This document shows positions 8,001-16,723 of a stretch of 44,600 nt of DNA, in pieces. The notes beneath the pieces were generated by a model. The model worked only from the letters and a program-made list of their open reading frames with translations. It was not told the origin of the DNA and made no database searches. Made by a program: the position numbers and the translations under genes. Source of the DNA: Dehalococcoidia bacterium. GTDB taxonomy: Bacteria > Chloroflexota > Dehalococcoidia > Lucifugimonadales > Lucifugimonadaceae. Position 1 is the first letter of the stretch; the number at the start of each line of letters is the position of its first letter. The stretch covers positions 52,419 through 97,018 of the forward strand of contig PAOU01000007.1 of the NCBI GenBank assembly GCA_002708085.1, read 5' to 3'.

Positions 8001-8948
8001 TCAATAATTTAAAATTTCAAAAATAGCATTTGAAAGTTTATCAGGATCATGATGACCCTTGAAATTCATATTCATTAAATCTGAGTATTTTACTTCAATA
8101 TCAGAAGAATTGAAATTTTCATGTATTACACATGTGCTTGTTGGGAATTCTTCACCTAATTCTTCAATTCTTGAATTTACCAATATTGAAGATATTTTTA
8201 AGTCTGGAGCAAATTTTTTGATTGATTTTAGATGAGATATTGCATCATAATTTGTTGTTTCTCCAAGTTGTGTAGCTATATTACATACATAAATTACTGG
8301 ATTTTTAGTATTGTTAATTTCTTCAATAATTTCTGGGACTAATAAATTTGGAATAATACTAGTGTATAGACTTCCTGGACCAATAATTATTACATCTGAA
8401 TCTTTAATAGCTTTTAAAGCTTGAGAAGAAGGTGTTACATTATTAGGATTTAATTTTATATCAATTATACTTGAATTTGAGTTAGTTATTTCACTTTCTC
8501 CTTCTACAATGATTCCATCTTTCAATTTTGCAACTAAATTTACTTGTTCAAATGTAGAAGGGATCAGTTGACCAGTAACATTAAGTACCTTACTTGATTC
8601 TTTAATTGCTTTATCAAAACTACCAGTCACTTTCTCCATAGCCATAATGAATAAATTTCCAAATGAATGTCCATTCAATTCTGAGTTACTTTCAAATCTA
8701 TATTGGAATAATTCTTTTAATAAAGGTTCTGCGTCTGATAAAGCTACTAGACAATTTCTAAAATCTCCAGGAGGAAGAATCCCATATTCTTTCCTTAGCC
8801 TACCTGAACTGCCTCCATTATCTGCGACAGTTATTACTGCAGTTAAATCTACGGGTTTTGTACGTAAAGCTCTTAGTAAAGTTGAAAGACCTGTGCCACC
8901 ACCAATTCCAACAATTTTTTTATTTTTTTGTGAATTAGTTTTTGACAT
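8001..8948 (-). CDS. yvcK: YvcK/CofD-fold gluconeogenesis factor
   Basis: Protein of 315 residues with the N-terminal glycine-rich nucleotide-sugar loop IVGIGGGTGLSTLLRAL (12-28), followed by VADNGGSSGRLRKEYG and PPGDFRNCLVALSD. These are the hallmarks of the YvcK family, related to the CofD 2-phospho-L-lactate transferase fold. YvcK binds UDP-GlcNAc and is needed for cell shape and growth on gluconeogenic carbon in Bacillus and Mycobacterium. In those bacteria it sits between rapZ and whiA; neither is present here, and it instead follows gatB with a 2-base gap. The shorter CofD enzyme reading is unlikely because the YvcK-specific motifs are intact. Confidence 0.9.
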   Translation of the reverse strand: MSKTNSQKNKKIVGIGGGTGLSTLLRALRTKPVDLTAVITVADNGGSSGRLRKEYGILPPGDFRNCLVALSDAEPLLKELFQYRFESNSELNGHSFGNLFIMAMEKVTGSFDKAIKESSKVLNVTGQLIPSTFEQVNLVAKLKDGIIVEGESEITNSNSSIIDIKLNPNNVTPSSQALKAIKDSDVIIIGPGSLYTSIIPNLLVPEIIEEINNTKNPVIYVCNIATQLGETTNYDAISHLKSIKKFAPDLKISSILVNSRIEELGEEFPTSTCVIHENFNSSDIEVKYSDLMNMNFKGHHDPDKLSNAIFEILNY

Positions 8949-8950
8949 TT

Positions 8951-10420
8951 TTACTTTCGTAAATCTTGGAGTTTTTCTTTGATTACTGATTCCGAAATTT
9001 TAGGATCTGCTTTACCTTTAGAAATTTTCATAATCTGACCAACTAAGAATTTTATTACTGTTTCCTTACCAGACAAGTAATCTTTAATAGCATCAGGATT
9101 AACTTTTATAACTTCAGAAGCAATTTCTGAGAGTCCTTCAACATCTTGAATCTTTTTTAAACCTTTTGTTTCAACAATATTTTTAGGGTTTTTTTTAGTT
9201 TTAAACATTTCTAATAGTACTTCTTTTGCTACTGCATTGCTTATTTCTCTTTTTTGGAACATTTCTATTAGTTCACGAAGGTCTTGTGGCGAAATTTCCA
9301 GTTCATTTATGTTTTTAATCTGATTATTATTCATTAGACGTAATACTTCTCCGTTAAGCCAATTTGCTGTTTCTTTACTAAATTCATGTAGTTGATTTTT
9401 AGGAGAATTACTAAATTTCTGAATAACTTTTTCAAAATATTTTGAAATATTCATAGAAGAAGTGAGCAATTTTGAGTCATATTCTGATAAACCATAATCA
9501 TTACAAAATCTATCAGTTTTTTCAGAAGGTAATTCGGGTAAAGTATCTTTTATTGATTTTATCCATTCAAAGTCAAATTTGAAAATCGGGATATCTGGTT
9601 CTGGAAAATACCTATAATCATGAGCATCTTCTTTGGATCTTTGTGAAATACTAATTCCTTTTTCATCATCCCAACCTCTAGTTTCTTGTATAACTCTATT
9701 TCCTGATTCAGTAACCTTTATTTGTCTTTTAGTCTCAAAATCTATAGCTCTAGTTACAGCTTTAATTCGATTCATATTTTTTATTTCTACTCTATCGTTT
9801 AGCACATTGGAGTTTTTAGGTTTGACGCTAATGTTAGCATCACATCTAAAACTACCTTCTTCCATACTTGCAGATCCGATTTCTAAGTATTGAATAATTG
9901 ATTGGAGTTTCGAAATATATGATTCTGTTTCATCAGTAGTTCTTAAATCAGGTTCAGATACAACTTCTAGAAGGGGAACACCAGCTCTATTTACATCCAT
10001 TAATGTAGATTCTTCATTTGGGATAGCATTATGAATTAATTTAGCTACATCTTCTTCCATGTGAACTCTATTAATTCTAATATTTTTACTATCTGAAATT
10101 TTCATATTACCACTAAACGCTATAGGCTGATCAAACTGGGAAATTTGATATCCTTTCATAAGATCAGGATAAGAATAATTTTTTCTGTCAAATTTTGTGA
10201 TATGAGCAATTTCGCAATCTAATGCTAGCCCTAGTTTTATAGCAGATTCTATTGCTGTTTTATTTACTACTGGTAAAGATCCAGGTAATGCTAAACATAC
10301 AGGACATACAAATGTGTTAGGCTCTTGATTTTGGTAGTTATTGGGACAACTACAGAACATCTTACTTTTAGTGTTTAATTGAACATGAATTTCTAAACCT
10401 ATTACTGTGTCATATTCCAA
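8951..10420 (-). CDS. gatB: Asp-tRNA(Asn)/Glu-tRNA(Gln) amidotransferase subunit B
   Basis: GatB activates the misacylated tRNA for transamidation with GatA and GatC. From the proposed start the protein has 489 residues. It opens with EYDTVIGLEIHVQLNTKSKM, followed by the zinc cysteines CSCPNN...CPVCLALPG, the DRKNYSYPDLMKGYQISQFD catalytic stretch, and a C-terminal YqeY-like helical tail with NPDAIKDYLSGKE. The open frame continues 26 codons further upstream to 10498, but that extension is not GatB-like. A TTG at 10420 placed 8 bases after GGGGA gives the expected N-terminus and is chosen here. GatA and GatC are not adjacent. The presence of GatB implies indirect Gln- and/or Asn-tRNA synthesis. 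Confidence 0.92.
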   Translation of the reverse strand: MEYDTVIGLEIHVQLNTKSKMFCSCPNNYQNQEPNTFVCPVCLALPGSLPVVNKTAIESAIKLGLALDCEIAHITKFDRKNYSYPDLMKGYQISQFDQPIAFSGNMKISDSKNIRINRVHMEEDVAKLIHNAIPNEESTLMDVNRAGVPLLEVVSEPDLRTTDETESYISKLQSIIQYLEIGSASMEEGSFRCDANISVKPKNSNVLNDRVEIKNMNRIKAVTRAIDFETKRQIKVTESGNRVIQETRGWDDEKGISISQRSKEDAHDYRYFPEPDIPIFKFDFEWIKSIKDTLPELPSEKTDRFCNDYGLSEYDSKLLTSSMNISKYFEKVIQKFSNSPKNQLHEFSKETANWLNGEVLRLMNNNQIKNINELEISPQDLRELIEMFQKREISNAVAKEVLLEMFKTKKNPKNIVETKGLKKIQDVEGLSEIASEVIKVNPDAIKDYLSGKETVIKFLVGQIMKISKGKADPKISESVIKEKLQDLRK

Positions 10421-10546
10421 TTTTTTTTCCCCGGATATTAAATATTTGTAATTATTGTATTGTAAACATTTTTGAATAGATAGATTACGAATATACAATA
10501 TATTTTAAATTCATAGGAATTTAATAAACAAATGAAAAATAATGAG

Positions 10547-10576
10547 TATAATTACAATATAATTTAATTTAGGAGG
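10547..10576 (+). promoter_or_regulatory. Promoter -10 candidates and ribosome-binding site of the suf operon
   Basis: Two perfect TATAAT hexamers occur in the gatB-sufB spacer, at 10547-10552 and 10558-10563. No convincing -35 hexamer is visible 17 bases upstream of either. A perfect AGGAGG at 10571-10576 lies 4 bases before the TTG start of sufB and fixes that unusual start. No SufR or IscR operator could be recognised. Confidence 0.5.
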
Positions 10577-10580
10577 CATA

Positions 10581-12044
10581 TTGGATAAATCAAATACAAT
10601 TTCTAGAAAATCTAATATTTCGGATAAAGAATATAAGTGGGGATTTAATACTAATGTTGAGACAGATTTAGCTCCTAAAGGTCTTAATGAAGATATTGTA
10701 AGGTTAATTAGTTCGAAAAAAAACGAACCTTCTTGGATGTTAGATTGGAGATTGAAATCTTTTCTACATTGGAAAGAGAAATCTGTTTCATCTGGAGAGC
10801 CTACTTGGCCTAAAATTAATTATCCTGAAATAGATTATCAAGATATTTATTATTATGCAGCACCAGTTACAGAAGATAAGCCTAAATCATTAGATGATGT
10901 GGACCCTGAAATGTTAGAGGCTTTTGAAAAATTAGGTGTTCCACTTCAAGAAAGAGCAAAATTGGCTGGTGTAGCTGTAGATGCTGTTTTTGATAGTGTT
11001 TCTGTTGCCACTACATATGAAAAGCAATTAAAAGAATTAGGCATTATTTTTTGCTCTTTTAGTGAAGCAGTAAAAAATCATCCTGATCTTGTGAAAAAAT
11101 ATTTAGGGAGTGTTGTTCCTTATTCTGATAATTTTTTTGCAACTTTAAATTCTGCAGTTTTTAGTGATGGTTCTTTTGTATATATCCCGCCGGGTGTTAG
11201 ATGTCCTATTGAATTAATGACCTATTTTAGAATTAACACTGAAGGATCTGGTCAATTTGAAAGAACTTTAATTATTGCTGATAAAGATTCTTATGTGAGT
11301 TATTTGGAAGGTTGTACTGCTCCGATTAGAAAAAGCCATCAATTACATGCTGCAGTTGTTGAGTTAGTAGCTCTGGATAATGCTGAGATAAAATATTCTA
11401 CTCTTCAAAATTGGTATCCAGGAACAAAAGAGGGTGTAGGGGGAGTATATAATTTCGTAACAAAGCGTGGAAAATGTTTGGGAAAAAAATCAAAAATATC
11501 TTGGACTCAAGTAGAGACAGGTTCTGCCATTACTTGGAAATATCCTAGTGTATTGTTACAGGGTGATGATTCTATTGGAGAATTCTATTCTGTCGCACTA
11601 ACAAATAATCATCAACAAGCTGATACTGGGACAAAGATGATTCACATAGGTAAGAACACCAAGAGTACGATTGTTGCCAAAGGTATTTCAGCGGGATTTG
11701 GTAATAATACATATAGAGGGCAAGTTAGAGTCCTTCCGTCTGCAGATAATGCTACTAATTTCACACAATGTGATTCTCTTTTAATAGGAGATAAATGTGG
11801 TGCTCATACTGTTCCTTATATTGAGGTAAAAAATCCCACTGCTAGATTAGAGCATGAAGCTTCTACATCTAAGGTAAGTGATGATCAATTATTTTATTTA
11901 ATGCAAAGAGGAATTTCAGAAGAAGATGCTCATCATATGATAATTACAGGGTGGAGCAAGGAAGTTTTTAAGGAACTTCCTTTTGAATTTGCAATGGAAG
12001 CAGGACAATTATTGAAAGTAAGTCTAGAAGGAGCAGTCGGATAA
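10581..12044 (+). CDS. sufB: Fe-S scaffold subunit SufB
   Basis: Scaffold component of the SufBC2D complex on which Fe-S clusters are assembled. The 487 residues match the family. Diagnostic segments include [28 protein letters not shown] with its conserved Cys, the central beta-helix, and [20 protein letters not shown] followed by [12 protein letters not shown] near the C-terminus. The start is a TTG at 10581 behind a perfect AGGAGG. It is first of five genes (sufB, C, D, S, U) with tiny gaps, so it is the promoter-proximal gene of the operon. sufC follows after one base. Confidence 0.97.
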   Translation: MDKSNTISRKSNISDKEYKWGFNTNVETDLAPKGLNEDIVRLISSKKNEPSWMLDWRLKSFLHWKEKSVSSGEPTWPKINYPEIDYQDIYYYAAPVTEDKPKSLDDVDPEMLEAFEKLGVPLQERAKLAGVAVDAVFDSVSVATTYEKQLKELGIIFCSFSEAVKNHPDLVKKYLGSVVPYSDNFFATLNSAVFSDGSFVYIPPGVRCPIELMTYFRINTEGSGQFERTLIIADKDSYVSYLEGCTAPIRKSHQLHAAVVELVALDNAEIKYSTLQNWYPGTKEGVGGVYNFVTKRGKCLGKKSKISWTQVETGSAITWKYPSVLLQGDDSIGEFYSVALTNNHQQADTGTKMIHIGKNTKSTIVAKGISAGFGNNTYRGQVRVLPSADNATNFTQCDSLLIGDKCGAHTVPYIEVKNPTARLEHEASTSKVSDDQLFYLMQRGISEEDAHHMIITGWSKEVFKELPFEFAMEAGQLLKVSLEGAVG

Positions 12045-12045
12045 A

Positions 12046-12786
12046 ATGTTAAAAATTAATAACTTACATGCAGAAATATTAGGTGGAGAAAAAATTCTGA
12101 ATGGAATAAATTTGAATATTAATTCAGGAGAAGTACATGCACTTATGGGTCCTAATGGAAGTGGAAAAAGTACATTGGCAAATGTAATAGCTGGTAGAGA
12201 TACTTATAATGTATCTGATGGAGAAATAATTTTTCAGAACGATGATATTTCTGAATTTTTACCTGATGAAAGATCTAGGAAAGGCATTTTTATGGCATTT
12301 CAATATCCCGCTGAAATTCCTGGTGTTAGGCCATGGCAGTTTTTAAAAGCAGCTGTTGATGCTAAAAGATTAACAGAAGGACAAAAAGAAATGTCTGTAA
12401 GAGAATTTTCTTCATTTTTTGATGAAAAAGCTAAAGAAGTAGGCATAAACTCTAATTTATTAAAAAGATCATTAAATGAAGGCTTTTCAGGTGGTGAGAA
12501 AAAAAGAAATGAAATGCTACAGATGTTAGTTCTTCAACCCAAGTTATGTGTTATGGATGAAACTGATTCAGGATTAGATGTTGATGCTTTAAAAACTGTT
12601 GCTCAAGCAGTTAATGGATTAACTGATTCTAATAGATCTTTTTTGATTGTTACTCATTATCAGAGATTACTTGATTACATAAAACCAGATTTTGTTCATA
12701 TTCTTGTAAATGGGAAAATAGTTAATTCAGGTGACTATGAATTAGCATTAGAAATAGAAAAATCAGGATATGAAACTTACCTATGA
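12046..12786 (+). CDS. sufC: Fe-S assembly ATPase SufC
   Basis: ABC-type ATPase of 246 residues that powers the SufBCD scaffold in the cytoplasm. Walker A is GPNGSGKST (35-43), the signature is FSGGE (147-151) inside the SufC-typical NEGFSGGEKKRNE, and Walker B runs 167-172 (KLCVMDE) with TDSGLDVDAL following. The H-loop is VTHYQRLLDY. There is no transmembrane part, and none is expected. Its stop overlaps the sufD start (ATGA at 12783), indicating translational coupling. Confidence 0.97.
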   Translation: MLKINNLHAEILGGEKILNGINLNINSGEVHALMGPNGSGKSTLANVIAGRDTYNVSDGEIIFQNDDISEFLPDERSRKGIFMAFQYPAEIPGVRPWQFLKAAVDAKRLTEGQKEMSVREFSSFFDEKAKEVGINSNLLKRSLNEGFSGGEKKRNEMLQMLVLQPKLCVMDETDSGLDVDALKTVAQAVNGLTDSNRSFLIVTHYQRLLDYIKPDFVHILVNGKIVNSGDYELALEIEKSGYETYL

Positions 12787-14105
12787 CACTTGATCACTTA
12801 GAAAATTATTTAAAAGTTTTTGAGGAAATTAATAAATCTTCAGTTATTAATGGAAAACCTGATTTACAAAATTACAGAAAGAAAAATTGGGATGAATTCG
12901 TAAAAACAGGCATTCCAGTACAAAGGCGTGGTAATGAAAGATGGAAGTATACTAACTTGAAACCTCTTTTGGATTTATTTCAGACTCCTATTAAAATAAA
13001 TGATGAAGATTTAAAAAAATACTTAGAATCCAATATTCCTGTTTTAGATGATCAAATATTAATTGTCTTAGTTAATGGAATGTTTTCCAAAAATCTCTCA
13101 TCTAATTTTGAAAATATCAAAGGTTTTAATTTAATTACATTAGATGATTCTATTTTTGAGATAGATGAATTTTATAAAAACTCTAAACTTAATCAAGATC
13201 CTTTTATTTCTCTTAATTATGCTTGTTTGAGTGATGTTATTAAAATAAATGTTGAAAAAAATGATTCCGATGCAGTTATTAATGTTGTATATGTTTCTGT
13301 TGGAGATAATTCTAAAAAAACTATAAATAACCCTAGAGTTTTAATATCAGGAGAAAAAGAATCATCCTTTTCTTTAATTGAAACGTATTTAGAAATTTCT
13401 GATTCATCTAATTCTAATTTTAGCAATTGTGTTACAGAGATAATTCTAAAAGAAGATTCTTTGTTAAATCATTATAGAATTTTATTAGAACAGAATGATT
13501 CTTTCCATATTGGAAATACTAGAGTATATCAATCTAAAGGAAGTGAATTTAATTCTATATCTTATTCACGCTCTCCTCAGATTGGTAGCAATGAAATAAA
13601 AGTTCATTTACAAGGTAGTGAAAGTAAATGTACTTTAAATGGTTTATATATTACTACTGGAACTCAACATATGGTAAACGATATTAGCATTAACCATGAA
13701 AAGCCTAATTCAGAAAGTCATCAGTACTTTAAAGGAATTTTATCTGGTAAGTCTAGAGCTATTTTTAGTGGAAAAGTTTTAGTAGAGAAAGATGCCCAGA
13801 AAACTTTTGCGGATCAAAAAGATTTAAACTTGTTACTTTCAAAAGGTGCAGAAATAGACACGAAACCAAGTTTGGAAATTTATGCTGATGACGTTCAATG
13901 TACTCATGGGGCTACTGCTGGACATGTTGATAAAGATACGTTGTTTTATCTCATGTCTAGAGGGTTAGACAAGAAAACTGCAACTGGATTATTGATTAAA
14001 GGTTTTGCTGATGAGATTATAAATAATATTTTATTAGATGAACTTAAATCTTTTGTTCATAATGATTTAGCAAATATTCTTCCAGAATTAAATTTTGAGG
14101 GATAA
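12783..14105 (+). CDS. sufD: Fe-S assembly protein SufD
   Basis: Paralogue of SufB that completes the SufBC2D scaffold and is needed for iron entry. The 440 residues show the divergent N-terminal helical part with RRGNERWKYTNLKPLL, a long variable middle, and the well-conserved C-terminal beta-helix: SRAIFSGKVLVEKDAQKT, DVQCTHGATAGHVD and LFYLMSRGLDKKTATGLLI. The HGATAG segment contains the conserved His of SufD. ATG at 12783 overlaps the sufC stop; sufS follows after 5 bases. Confidence 0.93.
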   Translation: MTLDHLENYLKVFEEINKSSVINGKPDLQNYRKKNWDEFVKTGIPVQRRGNERWKYTNLKPLLDLFQTPIKINDEDLKKYLESNIPVLDDQILIVLVNGMFSKNLSSNFENIKGFNLITLDDSIFEIDEFYKNSKLNQDPFISLNYACLSDVIKINVEKNDSDAVINVVYVSVGDNSKKTINNPRVLISGEKESSFSLIETYLEISDSSNSNFSNCVTEIILKEDSLLNHYRILLEQNDSFHIGNTRVYQSKGSEFNSISYSRSPQIGSNEIKVHLQGSESKCTLNGLYITTGTQHMVNDISINHEKPNSESHQYFKGILSGKSRAIFSGKVLVEKDAQKTFADQKDLNLLLSKGAEIDTKPSLEIYADDVQCTHGATAGHVDKDTLFYLMSRGLDKKTATGLLIKGFADEIINNILLDELKSFVHNDLANILPELNFEG

Positions 14106-14110
14106 TTATT

Positions 14111-15349
14111 TTGAATAAGAATTTAGATCCTAAGAAGATTAAAAAAGATTTTCCAATTTTTGAAAGAACTATTAATGGTTACCCATTAATTTATCTTGAT
14201 AATGCTGCAACTACACAAAAACCTCAGTCTGTAATTGATTCTCTATCTTCTTATTATCAATATTCAAATGCAAATGTATTCAGAGGTGTTCATACTTTAA
14301 GTATAGAGGCTACAGATTTATATGATGAAGCTAGAAAAAAAGTTCAACAGTTTATAAAAGCTAAACATATAGAGGAAATTATTTATACTAGAAATACTTC
14401 TGAAAGTATAAATTTGGTTGCTTACAGTTGGGCTCTAAAAAATCTCAAAAAAGGAGATAAAATGTTCATTTCTCCTTTTGAGCATCATTCAAATTTAGTG
14501 CCTTGGCAGCAAATATGCCGTAAAGTAGGAGCGCAATTATTATATATTCCTTTGAATGATTCAGGAACAATTGATTGTGAAAAATTTTCAACTCAGATAG
14601 ATAAAAATACTAAACTTATATCTGTGACTCATATGTCAAATGTATTAGGTGAAATTAGTCCTATTAAAGATTTAACTGAATTGGCACATAGATTTGGAGC
14701 ATTAATTATGGTTGATGGGGCACAAAGTGTTCCTCATATGTCTATAGATGTACAAGAAATGAATTGTGATTTTCTTGCTTTTTCTTCACATAAAATGTTG
14801 GGCCCTACAGGAATAGGAGTTCTTTATGCAAAAAAAGAAATTTTGGAATCTATGGATCCATTTCTTTTTGGAGGAGACATGATAAGTGAAGTCACTTATG
14901 AAGATGCCAAGTGGAATGATTTACCTTATAAATTTGAAGCTGGTACTCCTAATATAGCTGATGCTATTGCTACAGGAATAGCTATAGATTATTTGCAAGA
15001 CATTGGAATGGAAAATGTTTTTAATCATGAAAAAAGTTTAGTTTCTTATGCATTAGAAAAATTTTCTTCTTTAGAAAATATTGATATTTTGGGTTCTCAA
15101 AATCCATCTTTGAAAGGTGGAGTGATTTCATTCAATCACAAGTTCATTCACCCTCATGATTTAGGTACAGCTTTGGATAGACATGGAATTGCTATACGTA
15201 CAGGTCATCATTGTGCAATGCCATTAATTAGAAGTTTTGGTTTAGTTGCAGCTTCTCGTGCAAGTTTTTATATTTATAATGGTAATGAAGATATTGATAA
15301 ACTAATAAATTCAATATCTGAAATAGAGGATTATTTTAAAAATGAATGA
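14111..15349 (+). CDS. sufS: Cysteine desulfurase SufS (type II)
   Basis: PLP enzyme that takes sulfur from L-cysteine and passes it as persulfide to SufU. The Schiff-base lysine is Lys228 in FSSHKMLGPTGIG. The catalytic cysteine is Cys368 in RTGHHCAMPL, in the short loop typical of type II SufS/CsdA enzymes. Other fold markers are YLDNAATTQKP near the start and HHSNLVPWQ at 125-133. Length 412 is normal. The start is TTG at 14111, after the sufD stop; its ribosome-binding site is weak (GAGGGAT over the sufD stop). The stop overlaps the sufU start by 8 bases. Confidence 0.96.
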   Translation: MNKNLDPKKIKKDFPIFERTINGYPLIYLDNAATTQKPQSVIDSLSSYYQYSNANVFRGVHTLSIEATDLYDEARKKVQQFIKAKHIEEIIYTRNTSESINLVAYSWALKNLKKGDKMFISPFEHHSNLVPWQQICRKVGAQLLYIPLNDSGTIDCEKFSTQIDKNTKLISVTHMSNVLGEISPIKDLTELAHRFGALIMVDGAQSVPHMSIDVQEMNCDFLAFSSHKMLGPTGIGVLYAKKEILESMDPFLFGGDMISEVTYEDAKWNDLPYKFEAGTPNIADAIATGIAIDYLQDIGMENVFNHEKSLVSYALEKFSSLENIDILGSQNPSLKGGVISFNHKFIHPHDLGTALDRHGIAIRTGHHCAMPLIRSFGLVAASRASFYIYNGNEDIDKLINSISEIEDYFKNE

Positions 15350-15776
15350 ATTTAATGAATTGGATGAAATGTATAGAGAAGTGATTCTTGATCATTATCG
15401 TTCTCCTAGAAACAATCAACCTTTACTTGAACCTACTAAAGAAATTGAGAGTAATAATCCATTTTGTGGAGATGAAATTAAATTACAACTTAAGATACAG
15501 AATGAAATTGTTACTGAAATAGGAATCTCTGGTAGAGGTTGTGCTATTAGCCAGGCATCTGCTTCGTTAATGGGAGAAGCTCTATTAGAGAAGAATATTA
15601 ATGATTCGCTTGAACTATATAGTAGTTTTAGAGAATTATTGACAGGAAATTTATCAGAAGATCAATTAGATAACTTAGGTGATTTATTAGCTCTTGAAGG
15701 TGTGAAAAAATTTCCGATCAGGGTGAAATGCGCTCTTTTATCTTGGTCTGCTTTTAATGATTTGATAGAAGTTTAA
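15342..15776 (+). CDS. sufU: Sulfur-transfer protein SufU
   Basis: Zinc-containing sulfurtransferase of 144 residues that accepts the persulfide from SufS. The three conserved cysteines are at 42 (NPFCGDE, with Asp44), 67 (GRGCAIS) and 130 (RVKCALLSW). The 18-20 residue insertion between the second and third cysteines that distinguishes SufU from IscU appears present (about 85-110). The gene is last in the suf operon and overlaps sufS. The next gene is convergent; only 61 bases separate them, and these contain the tRNA-like remnant. Confidence 0.93.
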   Translation: MNEFNELDEMYREVILDHYRSPRNNQPLLEPTKEIESNNPFCGDEIKLQLKIQNEIVTEIGISGRGCAISQASASLMGEALLEKNINDSLELYSSFRELLTGNLSEDQLDNLGDLLALEGVKKFPIRVKCALLSWSAFNDLIEV

Positions 15777-15789
15777 CCAAAATCAATGA

Positions 15790-15832
15790 CTCTCCAGGAT
15801 AGGATTCTAACCTATGACTAGCTGATTAACAG
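15790..15832 (-). other. 3' half of a tRNA-Asn gene (remnant, likely attachment-site scar)
   Basis: Read on the minus strand, the region starts with a canonical anticodon loop CTGTTAA (anticodon GTT, U33 present) at 15832-15826. It continues with TCAGC, a five-base variable region TAGTC, a perfect T-stem ATAGG/CCTAT (15815-15811 and 15803-15799) with a seven-base loop TTAGAAT, and an acceptor-like CCTGGAGA plus G. The order and spacing match bacterial tRNA-Asn. The 5' half is missing: the bases before the anticodon loop (TATAA) cannot pair with TCAGC, and the stop codon of the next gene lies there. T-loop position 56 is A rather than the near-universal C, so it is not a functional tRNA. Integrases often recombine within the anticodon loop of tRNA genes and leave such 3' halves. 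Confidence 0.65.
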
Positions 15833-15837
15833 TTATA

Positions 15838-16653
15838 TCAATAAGGTTTTTTGGTAGCTTCATTTCCTTGATTCATAATCTTTTTATCTTTTTTTAATTG
15901 GCTAAAATCTTGATGAATTGCATTTGTTAATAAAGATGAATCACTTCCATGTAGTATGAATCTAGATCCTAGCTCTATAGAAAGCCTTGATAATTCTATA
16001 GTTGCATGATGAATCATTACAGGAATATGATGTTTTTCCGAAATTTTTATAATTTTTTTTAGTGCATTTATATATTTTTGGTGATCGAGTTCATCAGGTA
16101 TCCCCATTGAAGTAGTTAAATCATTTGGGCCAACAAAAACTCCATCCATTGGAGCACTTAATATTAAATCTTCTAAATTTTCTAGTGCAGGTTCACTTTC
16201 AATTCCTAGTATAAAAATTCTGTCTTTGTTCCTTTCATTTAAATATTTTTTAGATTTTTCATTAGGAAATTTTTTTTCATTCATTACTTTTTCTAAATAT
16301 GTTCCCTTTAATGGATTATTATAGGCTCTAGCTGAACACATTTTTACATCCTCAATTTTTTCTGTGTAAGGCACAAGAACTCCATCTGCGCCTGCATCAA
16401 TTGCCATACCTACTAATACAGGATCAGGGTTTGTGATCCTAATGATTGTTGTTATATCTAATGATTTAAACATTTGAGATAATTGGGATATTTGAGCTCT
16501 GTCTCTAGGTGCATGTTCTGCTTCAATGACTACATAATCAAGATCAGATTTAGAAAAACTTGAGCTCCATCTGGTTCCTTCTAATGCCCATATCATTGTT
16601 CCATAAACTTTTCCTCCAGATTGTAATTTTGATTTTAACTCTAATGGTTTCAT
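15838..16653 (-). CDS. HpcH/HpaI-family aldolase (class II, 2-keto-3-deoxy acid type)
   Basis: Metal-dependent pyruvate aldolase family of 271 residues. The TIM-barrel shows YVVIEAEHAPRDRAQ (catalytic region), RITNPDPVLVGMAIDAGADG, LGIESEPALENLEDL and GVFVGPNDLTTSMGIP. These supply the metal-binding Glu (E of GIESEPA) and Asp (D of GPNDL). Relatives cleave 2-keto-3-deoxy sugar acids or 4-hydroxy-2-oxoheptanedioate to pyruvate and an aldehyde. The exact substrate is open. The enolase-superfamily gene 70 bases upstream would make a 2-keto-3-deoxy acid, giving a coherent two-step route. AGGAA lies 4 bases before the ATG at 16653. The stop codon sits only 5 bases from the tRNA-Asn remnant, so the last few residues may have been altered by the recombination there. 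Confidence 0.85.
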   Translation of the reverse strand: MKPLELKSKLQSGGKVYGTMIWALEGTRWSSSFSKSDLDYVVIEAEHAPRDRAQISQLSQMFKSLDITTIIRITNPDPVLVGMAIDAGADGVLVPYTEKIEDVKMCSARAYNNPLKGTYLEKVMNEKKFPNEKSKKYLNERNKDRIFILGIESEPALENLEDLILSAPMDGVFVGPNDLTTSMGIPDELDHQKYINALKKIIKISEKHHIPVMIHHATIELSRLSIELGSRFILHGSDSSLLTNAIHQDFSQLKKDKKIMNQGNEATKKPY

Positions 16654-16723
16654 GGTTCCTGTCTTACTATATTATTTATTTTTTCTAGTAATAATTACTA
16701 TATTAAATTATTTTTTAGTAATA

